Below are positions 32,379 to 41,012 of a stretch of 64,000 nucleotides of DNA, in pieces. The stretch comes from an uncultured Eubacteriales bacterium. GTDB taxonomy: Bacteria; Bacillota; Clostridia; Oscillospirales; Acutalibacteraceae. Position 1 is the stretch's first letter; each line of letters starts with the position of its first letter. The stretch spans positions 62,001-126,000 of the forward strand of contig CAJKBQ010000002.1 of NCBI GenBank assembly GCA_905198155.1. Reading direction: 5' to 3'. Both the position numbers and the translations under genes were made by a program. The notes below the pieces were generated by a model. The model worked only from the letters and a program-made list of their open reading frames with translations. It had not been told where the DNA came from and made no database searches.

Positions 32379-34226
32379 TCAGCGCGGCAGATAAGGGAAT
32401 TCGGTCAGCCGCAAATTGGTGTGGCCATACGGCGCCAGGCGAACCAACTGCGGCGCGCCCACCGGCGTCCGCGACGCCGGCTGCGGATCGCAGTGCCCGT
32501 GGTGGAATCCCCACGGAATCTCCGCCATCTGCGCCGTCAGGCAAATCGGCGGGACGGCGTTGCCGAACCCGGACGCAAAATCGTGCGTTTCCACATCAAA
32601 TTGATCGCCAACCAGCGCGTACGCCCATTTCGACTGCGGGTAGATGTAGAAGTCGCAATACGGAAACTTGTGTGCATACCCGCGGGCATACATCGTATTG
32701 TTTTCCACCGGCTCCCACTTTTCGTCGATTGCGACGGCATACACCAGCGGCCCGCGCCGCACGCAGACCAAATCGTTGGGGCGCGGCACAATGTGCGCGT
32801 CAAACCGCAGCCGGATCTGTACGGTCGTGGTTCCCGTCCACACCCGGTCAATCCGCACGAATGCCCCGGCCGCTGCCGGCTGACCGTCTACCCAGGCGCC
32901 GTCGGCGCACGACGGAATCCGGACGGACAGCACGAACCGCACCGGCGCATCCGCCGTAACCCGGTAAACGAGCGTATCACGGAACGGGTATCCGGTTTCC
33001 AGCGTGCAGGACACCGGCACGCCGTCCCATACAGTACGCAGTTCAGCCGGTACCAGCGCGCACGATGCGATTCCGTCGCGCGTTTTCGCGAATGCGGACA
33101 GCGCCAGCTTCGGCCACCCCTGCCCAAAATTCGCGGTACAGCACCCGAACTCCGGTTCCACCCCGAACGTGTGCGCCAAATACTGATTGGTGCGGAACGG
33201 CTGCTTCGACATGGGGAACGCCGCGACCTGGTTGGCCATTTGGTCATACTGATGCGTCCACATATCGGGGCTGATCGCCGCCGGGAGCGCGTTAAACGCC
33301 AGATTTTCCAGCCGATCCAGCCATTGCGCGCCGCCGGTGACAGCAAACAGCCATTCGTACGAATACATCGCCTCTACCACGCCGCACAGCTCCGTCCCGT
33401 TGATCGGCAGCGTGCCGGACAGCGTTTCGTCTCCGTTGAAATGGCCGGTCGCCGTGCCGTGATGCGCTGCCAAATACGCCAGCGCCGCTTCGGTGTGCGG
33501 TGTGGGCGGCTCGTCCGTCATCAGCGACACCAGCGCCTCCGCTTTCAGCATCATTGCAACATTGACCACATGAGATTCGTAATTCCATCCATCCCGGCCC
33601 CAGGTCTGCGTGCAGTCGTCGATAAAGTCCAAAAACCGGTTCCAGTCAAACCCTTGCAGCTGCAGCTTGCGCGCCAGCGCCAGCAGCCACGCCTCGTGCG
33701 TCCGGCGGTACAGCCAGAAAATCGGGATCAGGCATTCGAACCAGCGTGCCGCGCCCCAGTTTTTCAGCGTATGCGTGTTCAAATGCGTGCTCAGGTTCCG
33801 GAGCGCCCGGGACACGGCGTCCGGAATCCGGTCGTCCCCGGAGCAGTCCGCATACACCGTCAGCACCTTCAAAATCAGGAACGCCGCCCACAGGTCATAC
33901 TCGGCGCGTTCGCTGTCGCTGCACGGGCAGATCCATCCGTCCGGCTGCTGGCGCGCCAAAATCGCATCAATATACCGCCTGCCGCGGCAAATCATGTCAG
34001 CATCGTCCAGCAAATAGGCCAGCGGGATAAAGCCGTCCAGCCAATACGGAACGCGCTCCCACCCCTCGGCGCTGCCGCCGATCCATGCGCTGTCCTTTAC
34101 GTCGGGCCAAATGCGATCTAGGTTGCCGTTCAGCCCGTCCGCCTGCAGCTTCAACTGCGCGCGCAGCCACCCCTGCGGGCGAACTTCCTGAACCCCGTAA
34201 AATTGATATTGCAAATCTTTTAACAT
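32379..34226 (-). CDS. GH127-like beta-L-arabinofuranosidase
   Basis: A 615-residue cytoplasmic protein with an (alpha/alpha)6 barrel followed by beta domains, the usual size and order for GH127. The Zn/Cys active-site residues appear as ELCGVVEAMYSYEW (Glu and Cys) and FGCCTANFGQGWPKLA (adjacent Cys pair, one being the nucleophile). Family enzymes remove beta-L-arabinofuranose from plant glycoproteins and related glycans. I start at ATG 34226, 8 bases after GGAGGATC. It has its own promoter and terminator and is divergent from an AraC regulator. Confidence 0.85.
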   Translation of the reverse strand: MLKDLQYQFYGVQEVRPQGWLRAQLKLQADGLNGNLDRIWPDVKDSAWIGGSAEGWERVPYWLDGFIPLAYLLDDADMICRGRRYIDAILARQQPDGWICPCSDSERAEYDLWAAFLILKVLTVYADCSGDDRIPDAVSRALRNLSTHLNTHTLKNWGAARWFECLIPIFWLYRRTHEAWLLALARKLQLQGFDWNRFLDFIDDCTQTWGRDGWNYESHVVNVAMMLKAEALVSLMTDEPPTPHTEAALAYLAAHHGTATGHFNGDETLSGTLPINGTELCGVVEAMYSYEWLFAVTGGAQWLDRLENLAFNALPAAISPDMWTHQYDQMANQVAAFPMSKQPFRTNQYLAHTFGVEPEFGCCTANFGQGWPKLALSAFAKTRDGIASCALVPAELRTVWDGVPVSCTLETGYPFRDTLVYRVTADAPVRFVLSVRIPSCADGAWVDGQPAAAGAFVRIDRVWTGTTTVQIRLRFDAHIVPRPNDLVCVRRGPLVYAVAIDEKWEPVENNTMYARGYAHKFPYCDFYIYPQSKWAYALVGDQFDVETHDFASGFGNAVPPICLTAQMAEIPWGFHHGHCDPQPASRTPVGAPQLVRLAPYGHTNLRLTEFPYLPR

Positions 34227-34259
34227 CTCATGATCCTCCGTTCGGTTGATTTTTCTCAT

Positions 34260-34288
34260 ATTATACAGTATAATAAAGCATATTGCAA
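34260..34288 (-). promoter_or_regulatory. Promoter of the GH127-like gene
   Basis: Minus-strand TTGCAA (34288-34283), 17-bp spacer, TATAAT (34265-34260), in the AT-rich divergent region with the AraC gene at 34342. Confidence 0.65.
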
Positions 34289-34341
34289 TTTCAATTTCTG
34301 ATTAGATCATTGCATTTATTGATCGGAGGCACTGAACATCC

Positions 34342-35139
34342 ATGAATTATCTCACAGCCCCGCATCCGCTGCAAATCATCGGATGCGCCATGCGCCGATT
34401 CCGCCCGGGTGAACGGCACATCACGCGCATTTGTCCCGACCACGTGCTGATCCTGATGCTGGGCGGCGTGCTGCGTTTCACCGAAAACGGGCAGCCGTTC
34501 GCGCTGACGCCCGGCGAATACTACATCCAGCAAATGGGACTGCCGCAGTCCGGGCCGGAGGTCAGCGATTCGCCCGTGTATTTCTATATCCATTTCCGCG
34601 GGATGACATTTGACACGCAGCCGGACAGTGCGCAGCCGCAGCTGCCGATTCGCGGCCGGTTCGCGACCGATGAAATCCGCCCGCTCGTTCACCGGTTTTC
34701 CCGGCTGTACCTGTCGCCGGCACGCAACGAATTCGCGCTGGCGGGGCTGTTTTTCGACATTCTGGGCTGCCTGAACCCGCAGCGGCCCGCCGACGATGCG
34801 CAGTTGCTGAAATCGGTCGAATCCTACATTCTGGCACATTTTCAGGATCCTGCATTTTCGCTGCAAGCGCTGGCGCGCCGGTTTGCATTCAGCGAAGCGC
34901 ACCTGATCCGCCAGTTCCGCGCGCAGTTCCGCAAAACACCATACCGCTTTGTCACCGAGCTGCGAATCGACTACGCCAAACAGCTGCTGATTTCCACCAA
35001 CCGCACGGTCGGCAGCATCGCCGCAAGCTGCGGATATTCGGACTATTCCGTCTTTTACAAGCGCTTTCTCCGCGAAACCGGGAAAGGGCCGGCCGCGTGG
35101 CGGCAGGGAGCGACGGGGGCGGACGAAAACAAAAAATAA
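34342..35139 (+). CDS. AraC-family transcriptional regulator
   Basis: A 265-residue regulator with a cupin region (FRPGERHITRICPDHVLILMLGGVLRF) and C-terminal HTH (FSLQALARRFAFSEAHLIRQFRAQF, then GSIAASCGYSDYSVFYKRFLRETGKGPAAW). A GATCGGAGG ribosome site precedes the ATG. It is divergent from the GH127-like gene and upstream of a sugar-binding lipoprotein gene. Either could be its target. Confidence 0.9.
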   Translation: MNYLTAPHPLQIIGCAMRRFRPGERHITRICPDHVLILMLGGVLRFTENGQPFALTPGEYYIQQMGLPQSGPEVSDSPVYFYIHFRGMTFDTQPDSAQPQLPIRGRFATDEIRPLVHRFSRLYLSPARNEFALAGLFFDILGCLNPQRPADDAQLLKSVESYILAHFQDPAFSLQALARRFAFSEAHLIRQFRAQFRKTPYRFVTELRIDYAKQLLISTNRTVGSIAASCGYSDYSVFYKRFLRETGKGPAAWRQGATGADENKK

Positions 35140-35202
35140 GCGCATCCAACCGTCTTCCCGCCCCTTGTGGAAGAAAGTGCACCATTATGGAAGATTTTAG
35201 GG

Positions 35203-35231
35203 TTTACAAATTGATCTTGTTGTGTTAGAAT
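35203..35231 (+). promoter_or_regulatory. Promoter of the sugar-binding lipoprotein gene
   Basis: TTTACA (35203-35208), 17-bp spacer, TAGAAT (35226-35231). Just upstream, TGGAAGA occurs twice in direct orientation 20 bp apart (35168 and 35188), a possible AraC-type site. Confidence 0.7.
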
Positions 35232-35236
35232 CTATT

Positions 35237-35316
35237 TAACGAGCAAAGCCCACAGAAAGCTATTCTCCGGATTGCAGTCCGGCCGGGGCAATCGGAGAAT
35301 GCGGTGGGCATCGTTA
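35237..35316 (+). ncRNA. Structured 5' leader of three nested stems
   Basis: TAACGA (35237-35242) pairs with TCGTTA (35311-35316). GCCCAC (35248-35253) pairs with GTGGGC (35304-35309). ATTCTCC-G-GATTGC (35262-35275) pairs with GCAATC-GGAGAAT (35288-35300) with one bulged G. The loop is AGTCCGGCCGGG, and asymmetric internal loops separate the stems. The first stem starts at the predicted transcription start (about 35238), so the whole leader folds as one rod before the GAAAGGAAAG ribosome site. No terminator is attached. I do not recognise a known riboswitch class. Confidence 0.6.
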
Positions 35317-35347
35317 CACTTTTACATTCAGAAAGGAAAGTCATTTT

Positions 35348-36883
35348 ATGAAAAAGCACAGCAAGAAAATCTTTGCGGCGCTGGCGTTGATTCTGGCGTT
35401 GGCGTGCGCGCTGACGGCCTGCGCTCCGGCCGCTGCATCCAGCGGGAATGCGGAATCCAGGGCGTCGGAGGCTCCGGCATCGTCCAAGGCTGATGAAAAG
35501 CCGGTGACGTTAAAGTATGTCAACCATGGTGCAAAGCCGGATACGGGCAATTGCGACGGGATCTGGAAAGCGGTCAATGAGATTTTGCTCAAAGATTTGA
35601 ACTGCACGGTGGACGTGGAGTATCTTGGGTCCGGTGACAAAGCGCAAATGGCGCTGAAATATGCGGGCAATGAGAAGTTCGATTTCGCATTTACGGTTAG
35701 CTGGTTTGGCTTTGGCGAAAACGCGCTGAAAAATGCATTTTACGAGATCAAACAGGATGAACTGGAAAAGTATGCGCCGTATATGGTAAAGACGCTTTCC
35801 AAACCTGCATGGCTTGCCTGCACGATCAGCGGAAAGCTGTATGCCGTTCCGGCCATCAGCACCAGTTGGTCTGACCAAACGATCGCCATCCGCGGCGATC
35901 TGCGCGAGAAATATGGGATGGATCCGCTGAAAACGACGGACGATTTGGAAAAATACCTGGAAAATGTTGCAAAGAACGAATCGGGCGTGGAACCCTGCGC
36001 AAGCATCCTGTATGCGGTGTACTGCAACCAGAAATACGGATACCGGACGAACGGTGAATGGGCGTTTATGGTCGAAGATCCGGAAAAAGGATTTGAACAT
36101 CTTGCGTTTTTGGACGGCTACCTGGAAATGGCTAAAAAGTCGAGAGAATACGTAGAAAAGGGATTTTTCTCACCGGATTTGGCAAACGATTCAACCACAG
36201 CGAACGACAAATTCTTGAATGGATTGAGCGCAACGGTATTCAATGTTTCGCAGACGACCAATAACCGGATCGCGCTGCCGCTTGCGAAATCGCACCCCGA
36301 ATGGAAAGTCGAAATGTTCAACGCAACTGCCGGCACCAAAACGGTGAAATCTGTGGAGAGCAACGCGTTTGCAATCACCCGCACGTCGGAACATCCAACA
36401 AAGGTGCTGGAAGTGATTAACCACATCAACGAATCCGTTGAACTGCAAAAGCTGCTGTGCTTCGGCGTTGAAGGCGTGGACTACGAGATGAAAGACGGGA
36501 TGCTGGTCAAACTGTCCGATGTGCCTAAGGAGAAAGCGTTCAACATCGGCACCAACTGGAACATGACCAACAAAGTGCTGTGGGCCACGTTCTACAAACA
36601 GGAAGCGTACGAAGGATACGACGAGATTCTGGCCGATCTGGAAAAGAATTCGGTTGAGAATATCCTGAGCGTCTTCGCGTTCGACAACAGCGCCGTGGAG
36701 ACGGAAGTCGCGAATATCAGCGCGGTGCAGAAAGAATTCACCAACGGCTTCAACTACGGCTTGTTTGAAGATGTGGATGCGAAGATGGAAGAATACCGTC
36801 AGGCCCTCAAAGACGCCGGATACGACAAGGTGAAGGCCGAGTATAACCGCCAGGCCAAGGAATTTTTGGCGGCGAATCAATAA
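35348..36883 (+). CDS. Extracellular sugar-binding lipoprotein (LipO-like)
   Basis: A 511-residue solute-binding protein. The signal peptide ends in a lipobox (LACALTAC, Cys about 25), followed by an Ala/Ser-rich linker, so it is anchored outside the membrane. The body has the periplasmic-binding fold of carbohydrate ABC importers. The C-terminal third (NWNMTNKVLWATFYKQ...FDNSAVETEVANI) resembles the DUF3502 domain of LipO-type proteins. No permease or ATPase genes accompany it, so it must share those of another importer. A structured leader precedes it and a strong terminator follows. Confidence 0.87.
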   Translation: MKKHSKKIFAALALILALACALTACAPAAASSGNAESRASEAPASSKADEKPVTLKYVNHGAKPDTGNCDGIWKAVNEILLKDLNCTVDVEYLGSGDKAQMALKYAGNEKFDFAFTVSWFGFGENALKNAFYEIKQDELEKYAPYMVKTLSKPAWLACTISGKLYAVPAISTSWSDQTIAIRGDLREKYGMDPLKTTDDLEKYLENVAKNESGVEPCASILYAVYCNQKYGYRTNGEWAFMVEDPEKGFEHLAFLDGYLEMAKKSREYVEKGFFSPDLANDSTTANDKFLNGLSATVFNVSQTTNNRIALPLAKSHPEWKVEMFNATAGTKTVKSVESNAFAITRTSEHPTKVLEVINHINESVELQKLLCFGVEGVDYEMKDGMLVKLSDVPKEKAFNIGTNWNMTNKVLWATFYKQEAYEGYDEILADLEKNSVENILSVFAFDNSAVETEVANISAVQKEFTNGFNYGLFEDVDAKMEEYRQALKDAGYDKVKAEYNRQAKEFLAANQ

Positions 36884-36979
36884 GTTTGCAAGACTCCCCT
36901 CCCCCGCGCGCAGCCGATGGCCGTCACCAAACGCTGCGCCGCGGGGCAGCGGAAAACATCGAAGTCTTTTCTAAAATGG

Positions 36980-37025
36980 ATCAGTCGCAGCGGTCGGGGC
37001 AACCCGGCTGCTGCGACTGATTTTT
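36980..37025 (+). terminator. Strong intrinsic terminator
   Basis: ATCAGTCGCAGC (36980-36991) pairs with GCTGCGACTGAT (37010-37021), with GG/CC inside, followed by TTTTT. Confidence 0.9.
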
Positions 37026-37036
37026 ACTTGGAAGAT

Positions 37037-38710
37037 TTATTCCGCGTCTGCGCCGGTTTCCGCCCGCAGCAGCACCCCAAACCGCAGCCCGTCAACGCGC
37101 AGCCGCCCGGATTCGTACCGCACCGTCCCCGGCTCCGCCCCCACCGGAAACACCCGCAGCGCGCCGTCCAGTGCCAGCGGAATCGCACCGTTCGCCGGAA
37201 CCACCGGCTGCAAATCGCGCAGCACCGTCTCCCAGTTTGCCGCATCGTTCCGCAAATACCCCAGCGCAGTGTGCTTTCCGCGCAGCAGCAGCAGCGTCAT
37301 CCCGCCGCCGCGAAATACCTCCGGCACGAACGCTTCGCGGTCAAACGCCACCCCGTCAATCCAGTCGCGCAGCAGCCCATACACCCAATACAAATTGTTC
37401 GGCTCCACATAGCTTTCCCAATGCCACATCTGCCCGCACCCCGCCGCGCCGCAGCACACCGGCGCAAAAACAAAGTCGCACATCAGCAGCCCGTCATGAT
37501 CTGCCGGGTAATATAAAAACGGCCCGGTGTGATTGGCATTGACCGCGCCGGTTTCCGCCACCAGCGTCGGCCGGTCCGGCCGCGATACGCGCGCAATTCC
37601 GTCGCGCAGCAGTTTCAGCGGCGCAGAACGGCACACTTCATCCGCCGCCCCAATGTCCAAATACCGGTGCAGCTGCACCAGGTTGGACGCATCCCAGCAA
37701 AAATTCCGGTAATTCTGTGCCGACCGCGGACTGCAAAGGCTCCCCAGCGAATTGACCACCAGCTGCCGCGGGAACATCGCACGCACCGCAGGCAGCATCG
37801 CCCGGTTCCACGCAATCATCCCGTCCGTCGGCAAGCAGCTCATCTCGTTCCACAGCTCAATCACCGCCACGGTTGGGTCGCCCCCAATGCGGTCGGCCAG
37901 CTGCTGCACCTTGCGCAGCCACGCCGCCCGCCACGCCGGATCGCGCAGCCATTCCGCCGCGCTTTCGCACCGGCGGTCGCCCAGCCACAGCTTCTTGTTA
38001 AACAACCGGAAGCACGCATCTGCGTACGAATCGCCGTCCGCCGCCCGCTCGTAGTCAAAATACCGGAACTGCTCGATCGTCAGCTTCATCCGCAGTCCGT
38101 ACCGCCGTGCCAGCGCGATCAGTGCATCCAGCTTTGCCAGCTGTACCGGATCCAGCACCCCCGCCTGATCCGTATCCGGACACAAATATTCCTGTCCCAG
38201 CCAAATCCGAATAAAATTTACGCCCTGTGCCGCGCATTGCCGGAACCACCGTTCGTACCCGCGCAGCCCGATATATGCCCGGCCATGCACGGCAAATTCG
38301 CCGCCCGCTGCGCACGCCACCGGTCGCAGCACTGCCAGATTCAGCCCGTTCGCGAAAAACGGCCGGCCGTCGCTCGTCGCCAAATACCGCGGGTCGCGCG
38401 CGCTGACCGTCACATACCCCGCCGCGTCCGACGGCGCAGCGGAAACCGTCCCGGACGCGATCGCCGTCCCGTCCTTCCGAGCCGTCCACCGGTATTCCCC
38501 CGGTTCCGTCGGCGTGAATCGCACCGCCGGAACCGCCGTCCCCACCGGCACGCACCGTTCAAATCCGGCGTCGTCGTACGCAAACCGCACCGGCTGATCG
38601 TCAAACGGATACGTTTTCTCTGTCGCCCCGGACGGCGCCGTCCATACAACTTCATCCGGTTTTTCGTCCGGAAACCGACACGTAACCGGCGTATATTGCA
38701 GGCTTTTCAT
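37037..38710 (-). CDS. GH5-like (clan A) glycoside hydrolase with N-terminal beta domain
   Basis: A 557-residue protein without a signal peptide. The first about 110 residues form an immunoglobulin-like beta domain (PGEYRWTARKDG), of the DUF5060 kind. The barrel follows with GVNFIRIWLGQEYL, VIELWNEMSCLP (acid/base Glu) and LVAETGAVN (nucleophile Glu), as in GH5-like mannanases and cellulases. GGAAAGGAACG precedes the ATG. It lies 31 bp after a mannonate-dehydratase-like gene on the same strand, suggesting one transcript from 39707. Substrate unknown. Confidence 0.75.
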   Translation of the reverse strand: MKSLQYTPVTCRFPDEKPDEVVWTAPSGATEKTYPFDDQPVRFAYDDAGFERCVPVGTAVPAVRFTPTEPGEYRWTARKDGTAIASGTVSAAPSDAAGYVTVSARDPRYLATSDGRPFFANGLNLAVLRPVACAAGGEFAVHGRAYIGLRGYERWFRQCAAQGVNFIRIWLGQEYLCPDTDQAGVLDPVQLAKLDALIALARRYGLRMKLTIEQFRYFDYERAADGDSYADACFRLFNKKLWLGDRRCESAAEWLRDPAWRAAWLRKVQQLADRIGGDPTVAVIELWNEMSCLPTDGMIAWNRAMLPAVRAMFPRQLVVNSLGSLCSPRSAQNYRNFCWDASNLVQLHRYLDIGAADEVCRSAPLKLLRDGIARVSRPDRPTLVAETGAVNANHTGPFLYYPADHDGLLMCDFVFAPVCCGAAGCGQMWHWESYVEPNNLYWVYGLLRDWIDGVAFDREAFVPEVFRGGGMTLLLLRGKHTALGYLRNDAANWETVLRDLQPVVPANGAIPLALDGALRVFPVGAEPGTVRYESGRLRVDGLRFGVLLRAETGADAE

Positions 38711-38741
38711 TGGAATCGTTCCTTTCCGGCATCGCCAAATT

Positions 38742-39707
38742 TTATGTCGTGGGTTGGCGCTGCGCTTTCCCGCCCCCCTGCGCCAATATTCCCTTCAAAT
38801 ACCCGATCGCGAACAGCCGTCCCAGCGCGTCGTACCCGACCAGCCCGTGTTCCCCTGGCATCGACGGCACATGATCCACGCGAATCGGCACGTCCAGCCC
38901 GGCGCGCGCGTATGCCTGCATCGCCGCCGCCATATCAATCGCCCCGTCGTCGTGAAACGTCTCGCGGAAATCGGTTTTCGTCCCGCGGACATTGCGAAAA
39001 TGGATGAAGAAAATCTTGTCCGCCAGCTGTGCAATGGTTTCCGCCAGCGGCGCGCCCATCAGATAATAGCACGCCTGGCAGAACGTCACGCCCAAATAAT
39101 CCGACCGCACCGTCTCAATCCCGCGGACAATCGCGTCCGCATTCGTGAAAATCCGCCCCACCTGCCCCAGCTGCGGAACCGGCGGGTCATCCGGGTGCAG
39201 CGCCAGCCGAATCCGGTACCGTTCGGCGTACGGCACCACCGCTTTCACGAAGTATTCGTAGTTCGCCCACACCTGCGCCGCCGGCAGCGCAAATCCGTCC
39301 CCGGCAAAGTCCGCCGCGCGGAATCCCGTCACCTGCGCGCCGCCGCGATCCGGCAAATCGGTCGCCGTCCGCGTCCAGCCGTAGTGCGCCATAAAATTGA
39401 AGCACAGCGTCGTGACGCCCGCCTCGTGCAGATTTTTCAGCAGCGCAATCAGTGTCTCAATCGCGCGGTCGCGTCCGGCCGTCCCCAGCTTAATCGCGTC
39501 GTGCAGCGCGTTCGGCAGCGGCTCCACCACCAGCGGCGTAATCCCCGCCGCGCGGAACCGATCCATCACCGCCCGCACGTGCGCCCCGTCCGCCGGGTCA
39601 AAATCCGCCGTCTCCGGCAGCCGCACCGTGCCGTGCCGCACCCCGCACAGCTTCGCCAGCGCCCACGTTTCGTCCGGTTCGGCGCGAAAATAATCGGTCA
39701 GTATCAT
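38742..39707 (-). CDS. Mannonate dehydratase-like enzyme (UxuA family)
   Basis: A 321-residue TIM-barrel enzyme. UxuA hallmarks are TLCFNFMAHYGWTRT, LALHPDDPPVP, the Cys-containing GVTFCQACYYLMG, FIHFRNVRG, the FRETFHDDGAIDM stretch and VDHVPSMPGEHG near the end. UxuA dehydrates D-mannonate to 2-keto-3-deoxygluconate in hexuronate catabolism. This protein is about 70 residues shorter than E. coli UxuA and lacks its central insertion, so it may act on another sugar acid. I start at ATG 39707, after GTGGGGG. It is divergent from an AraC regulator. Confidence 0.82.
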   Translation of the reverse strand: MILTDYFRAEPDETWALAKLCGVRHGTVRLPETADFDPADGAHVRAVMDRFRAAGITPLVVEPLPNALHDAIKLGTAGRDRAIETLIALLKNLHEAGVTTLCFNFMAHYGWTRTATDLPDRGGAQVTGFRAADFAGDGFALPAAQVWANYEYFVKAVVPYAERYRIRLALHPDDPPVPQLGQVGRIFTNADAIVRGIETVRSDYLGVTFCQACYYLMGAPLAETIAQLADKIFFIHFRNVRGTKTDFRETFHDDGAIDMAAAMQAYARAGLDVPIRVDHVPSMPGEHGLVGYDALGRLFAIGYLKGILAQGGGKAQRQPTT

Positions 39708-39855
39708 AAAATCCCCCACTCCGTTTTGTCCCGTACGACTTGACAATCGTCCCGTCCTGCGGTATGATAAATTTATTCTATCACATCCGCGCCGGTTCGG
39801 CTACTGCAATCTGCCGAATTTCTGCGCAAATCGTCCGATCGGAGGAAAATGCCGG

Positions 39856-40695
39856 ATGAAAAAAACATACTGCGCCGAAATGGCGCCGCAGCCGCTGTTC
39901 ACGCTGTTCACCTCGTCCAAGCCGCAAAAGCGCAACCTGTACCGCGTCCACCAGCACACCGAGCTGGAACTGGGGTGGATTCTGCGCGGCGAAGGGGAGT
40001 ATATATTGGATGGCGCGTCCTACGACGCGCAGCCCGGCGACCTGTTCCTGGTGCGCGGCAACGAGCAGCACTGCATCCCCACCATCCGCACCCCCACGCT
40101 GGACGCCTTCAATATTCACCTCACCGTCCCGTACCTGTGGGGCACCGCGGCCGATTATGCCGATCCGGCGCGGCTGCGGCGGCTGGTCGGCACCGGCGAC
40201 GTCCCGCACCGCTTCCGCGGCGATGCCGTTCTGAACGGCCTGCTGACGCAGCTGATGGACAGTGCGCAGTCCGACGCGCCCGAATCCCGGTTTGCCGTCC
40301 GCCGGACGATGATTGCGCTGATCGCCGCACTCGCCGACCGGCTCCCGCCCGACGGCAGCGCACCGGCCACCGCCGCGCACTGGGCAGACATCCAGCGCGC
40401 GCTGGCGCTGATCGACGGCCACTTCACCGAGCCGCTCACCCTCGACCGGATGGCGCGCGAAGCCCGGCTCAGCCGCTCGCACTTTTCGGCCGAATTCAAG
40501 TCCGTCACCGGCATCGCGCCGTACGAATATGTGCTCCTCCGGCGCATCGAGCGCGCCGTCCGCCTGCTGCGCACCACCGACGATACCGTCCTCGCCGTCG
40601 CGCAGGACTGCGGCTTCCGCAGCCTCGCCAGCTTCAACAAGCTGTTCAAAAAGATCACCGGCGCCGTGCCCAGCGCCCTGCGCAATAACGGCTGA
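39856..40695 (+). CDS. AraC-family transcriptional regulator
   Basis: A 279-residue regulator. The cupin part reads HQHTELELGWILRGEGEYILDGASYDAQPGDLFLVRG, and the HTH reads LTLDRMAREARLSRSHFSAEFKSVTG with FRSLASFNKLFKKITG. GATCGGAGG precedes the ATG. A spaced dyad TTCGGC-N11-GCCGAA lies about 50 bp upstream. It probably controls the divergent UxuA-like/GH5-like unit. Confidence 0.9.
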   Translation: MKKTYCAEMAPQPLFTLFTSSKPQKRNLYRVHQHTELELGWILRGEGEYILDGASYDAQPGDLFLVRGNEQHCIPTIRTPTLDAFNIHLTVPYLWGTAADYADPARLRRLVGTGDVPHRFRGDAVLNGLLTQLMDSAQSDAPESRFAVRRTMIALIAALADRLPPDGSAPATAAHWADIQRALALIDGHFTEPLTLDRMAREARLSRSHFSAEFKSVTGIAPYEYVLLRRIERAVRLLRTTDDTVLAVAQDCGFRSLASFNKLFKKITGAVPSALRNNG

Positions 40696-40739
40696 ATCGC
40701 GTCCGGCGGCTTTTCGCTCTTGGCGCTGGTTCCCTTTTT

Positions 40740-40769
40740 CGCCCGATTCAATTTTCGGGCGCTTTTTTT
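40740..40769 (+). terminator. Terminator after the AraC gene
   Basis: CGCCCGA and TCGGGCG form a 7-bp stem followed by C and TTTTTTT. Confidence 0.8.
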
Positions 40770-40906
40770 GTCTATTTGGTCAAATATAGTATGAATTTTT
40801 ATGCTTGTAGATGCAAATATATACATATTCCGGATTTTACACGTTTATTTCGTCGTTTTGACCGATTTTTTTCAGATTTTTTAGGCAATGATCTCTGCAA
40901 TGCCAC

Positions 40907-40936
40907 TTGATTTTGCGTTCACATTTGTGTTATGAT
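40907..40936 (+). promoter_or_regulatory. Promoter of the opp operon
   Basis: TTGATT (40907-40912), 18-bp spacer, TATGAT (40931-40936). In the 317-base gap before oppB the terminator at 40740 and this promoter are the only signals I see; the rest is AT-rich and unstructured. Confidence 0.6.
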
Positions 40937-41012
40937 ATTAAATAACATAAAACGTGGGGATTCTATATGTGAGAGGGAACTAATCCACAATTTTGGAAAG
41001 CGGGATAGATCA

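Noticed and set aside
32241..34121. Plus-strand frame of 626 codons opposite the GH127-like gene
   Set aside because: Antisense shadow of a gene with clear active-site motifs, its own promoter and its own terminator.
39795..39817. TTCGGC-N11-GCCGAA dyad before the AraC gene at 39856 as a third copy of the IclR operator
   Set aside because: It shares only the outer six bases and has an 11-base spacer rather than 3, so it is unlikely to bind the same protein.
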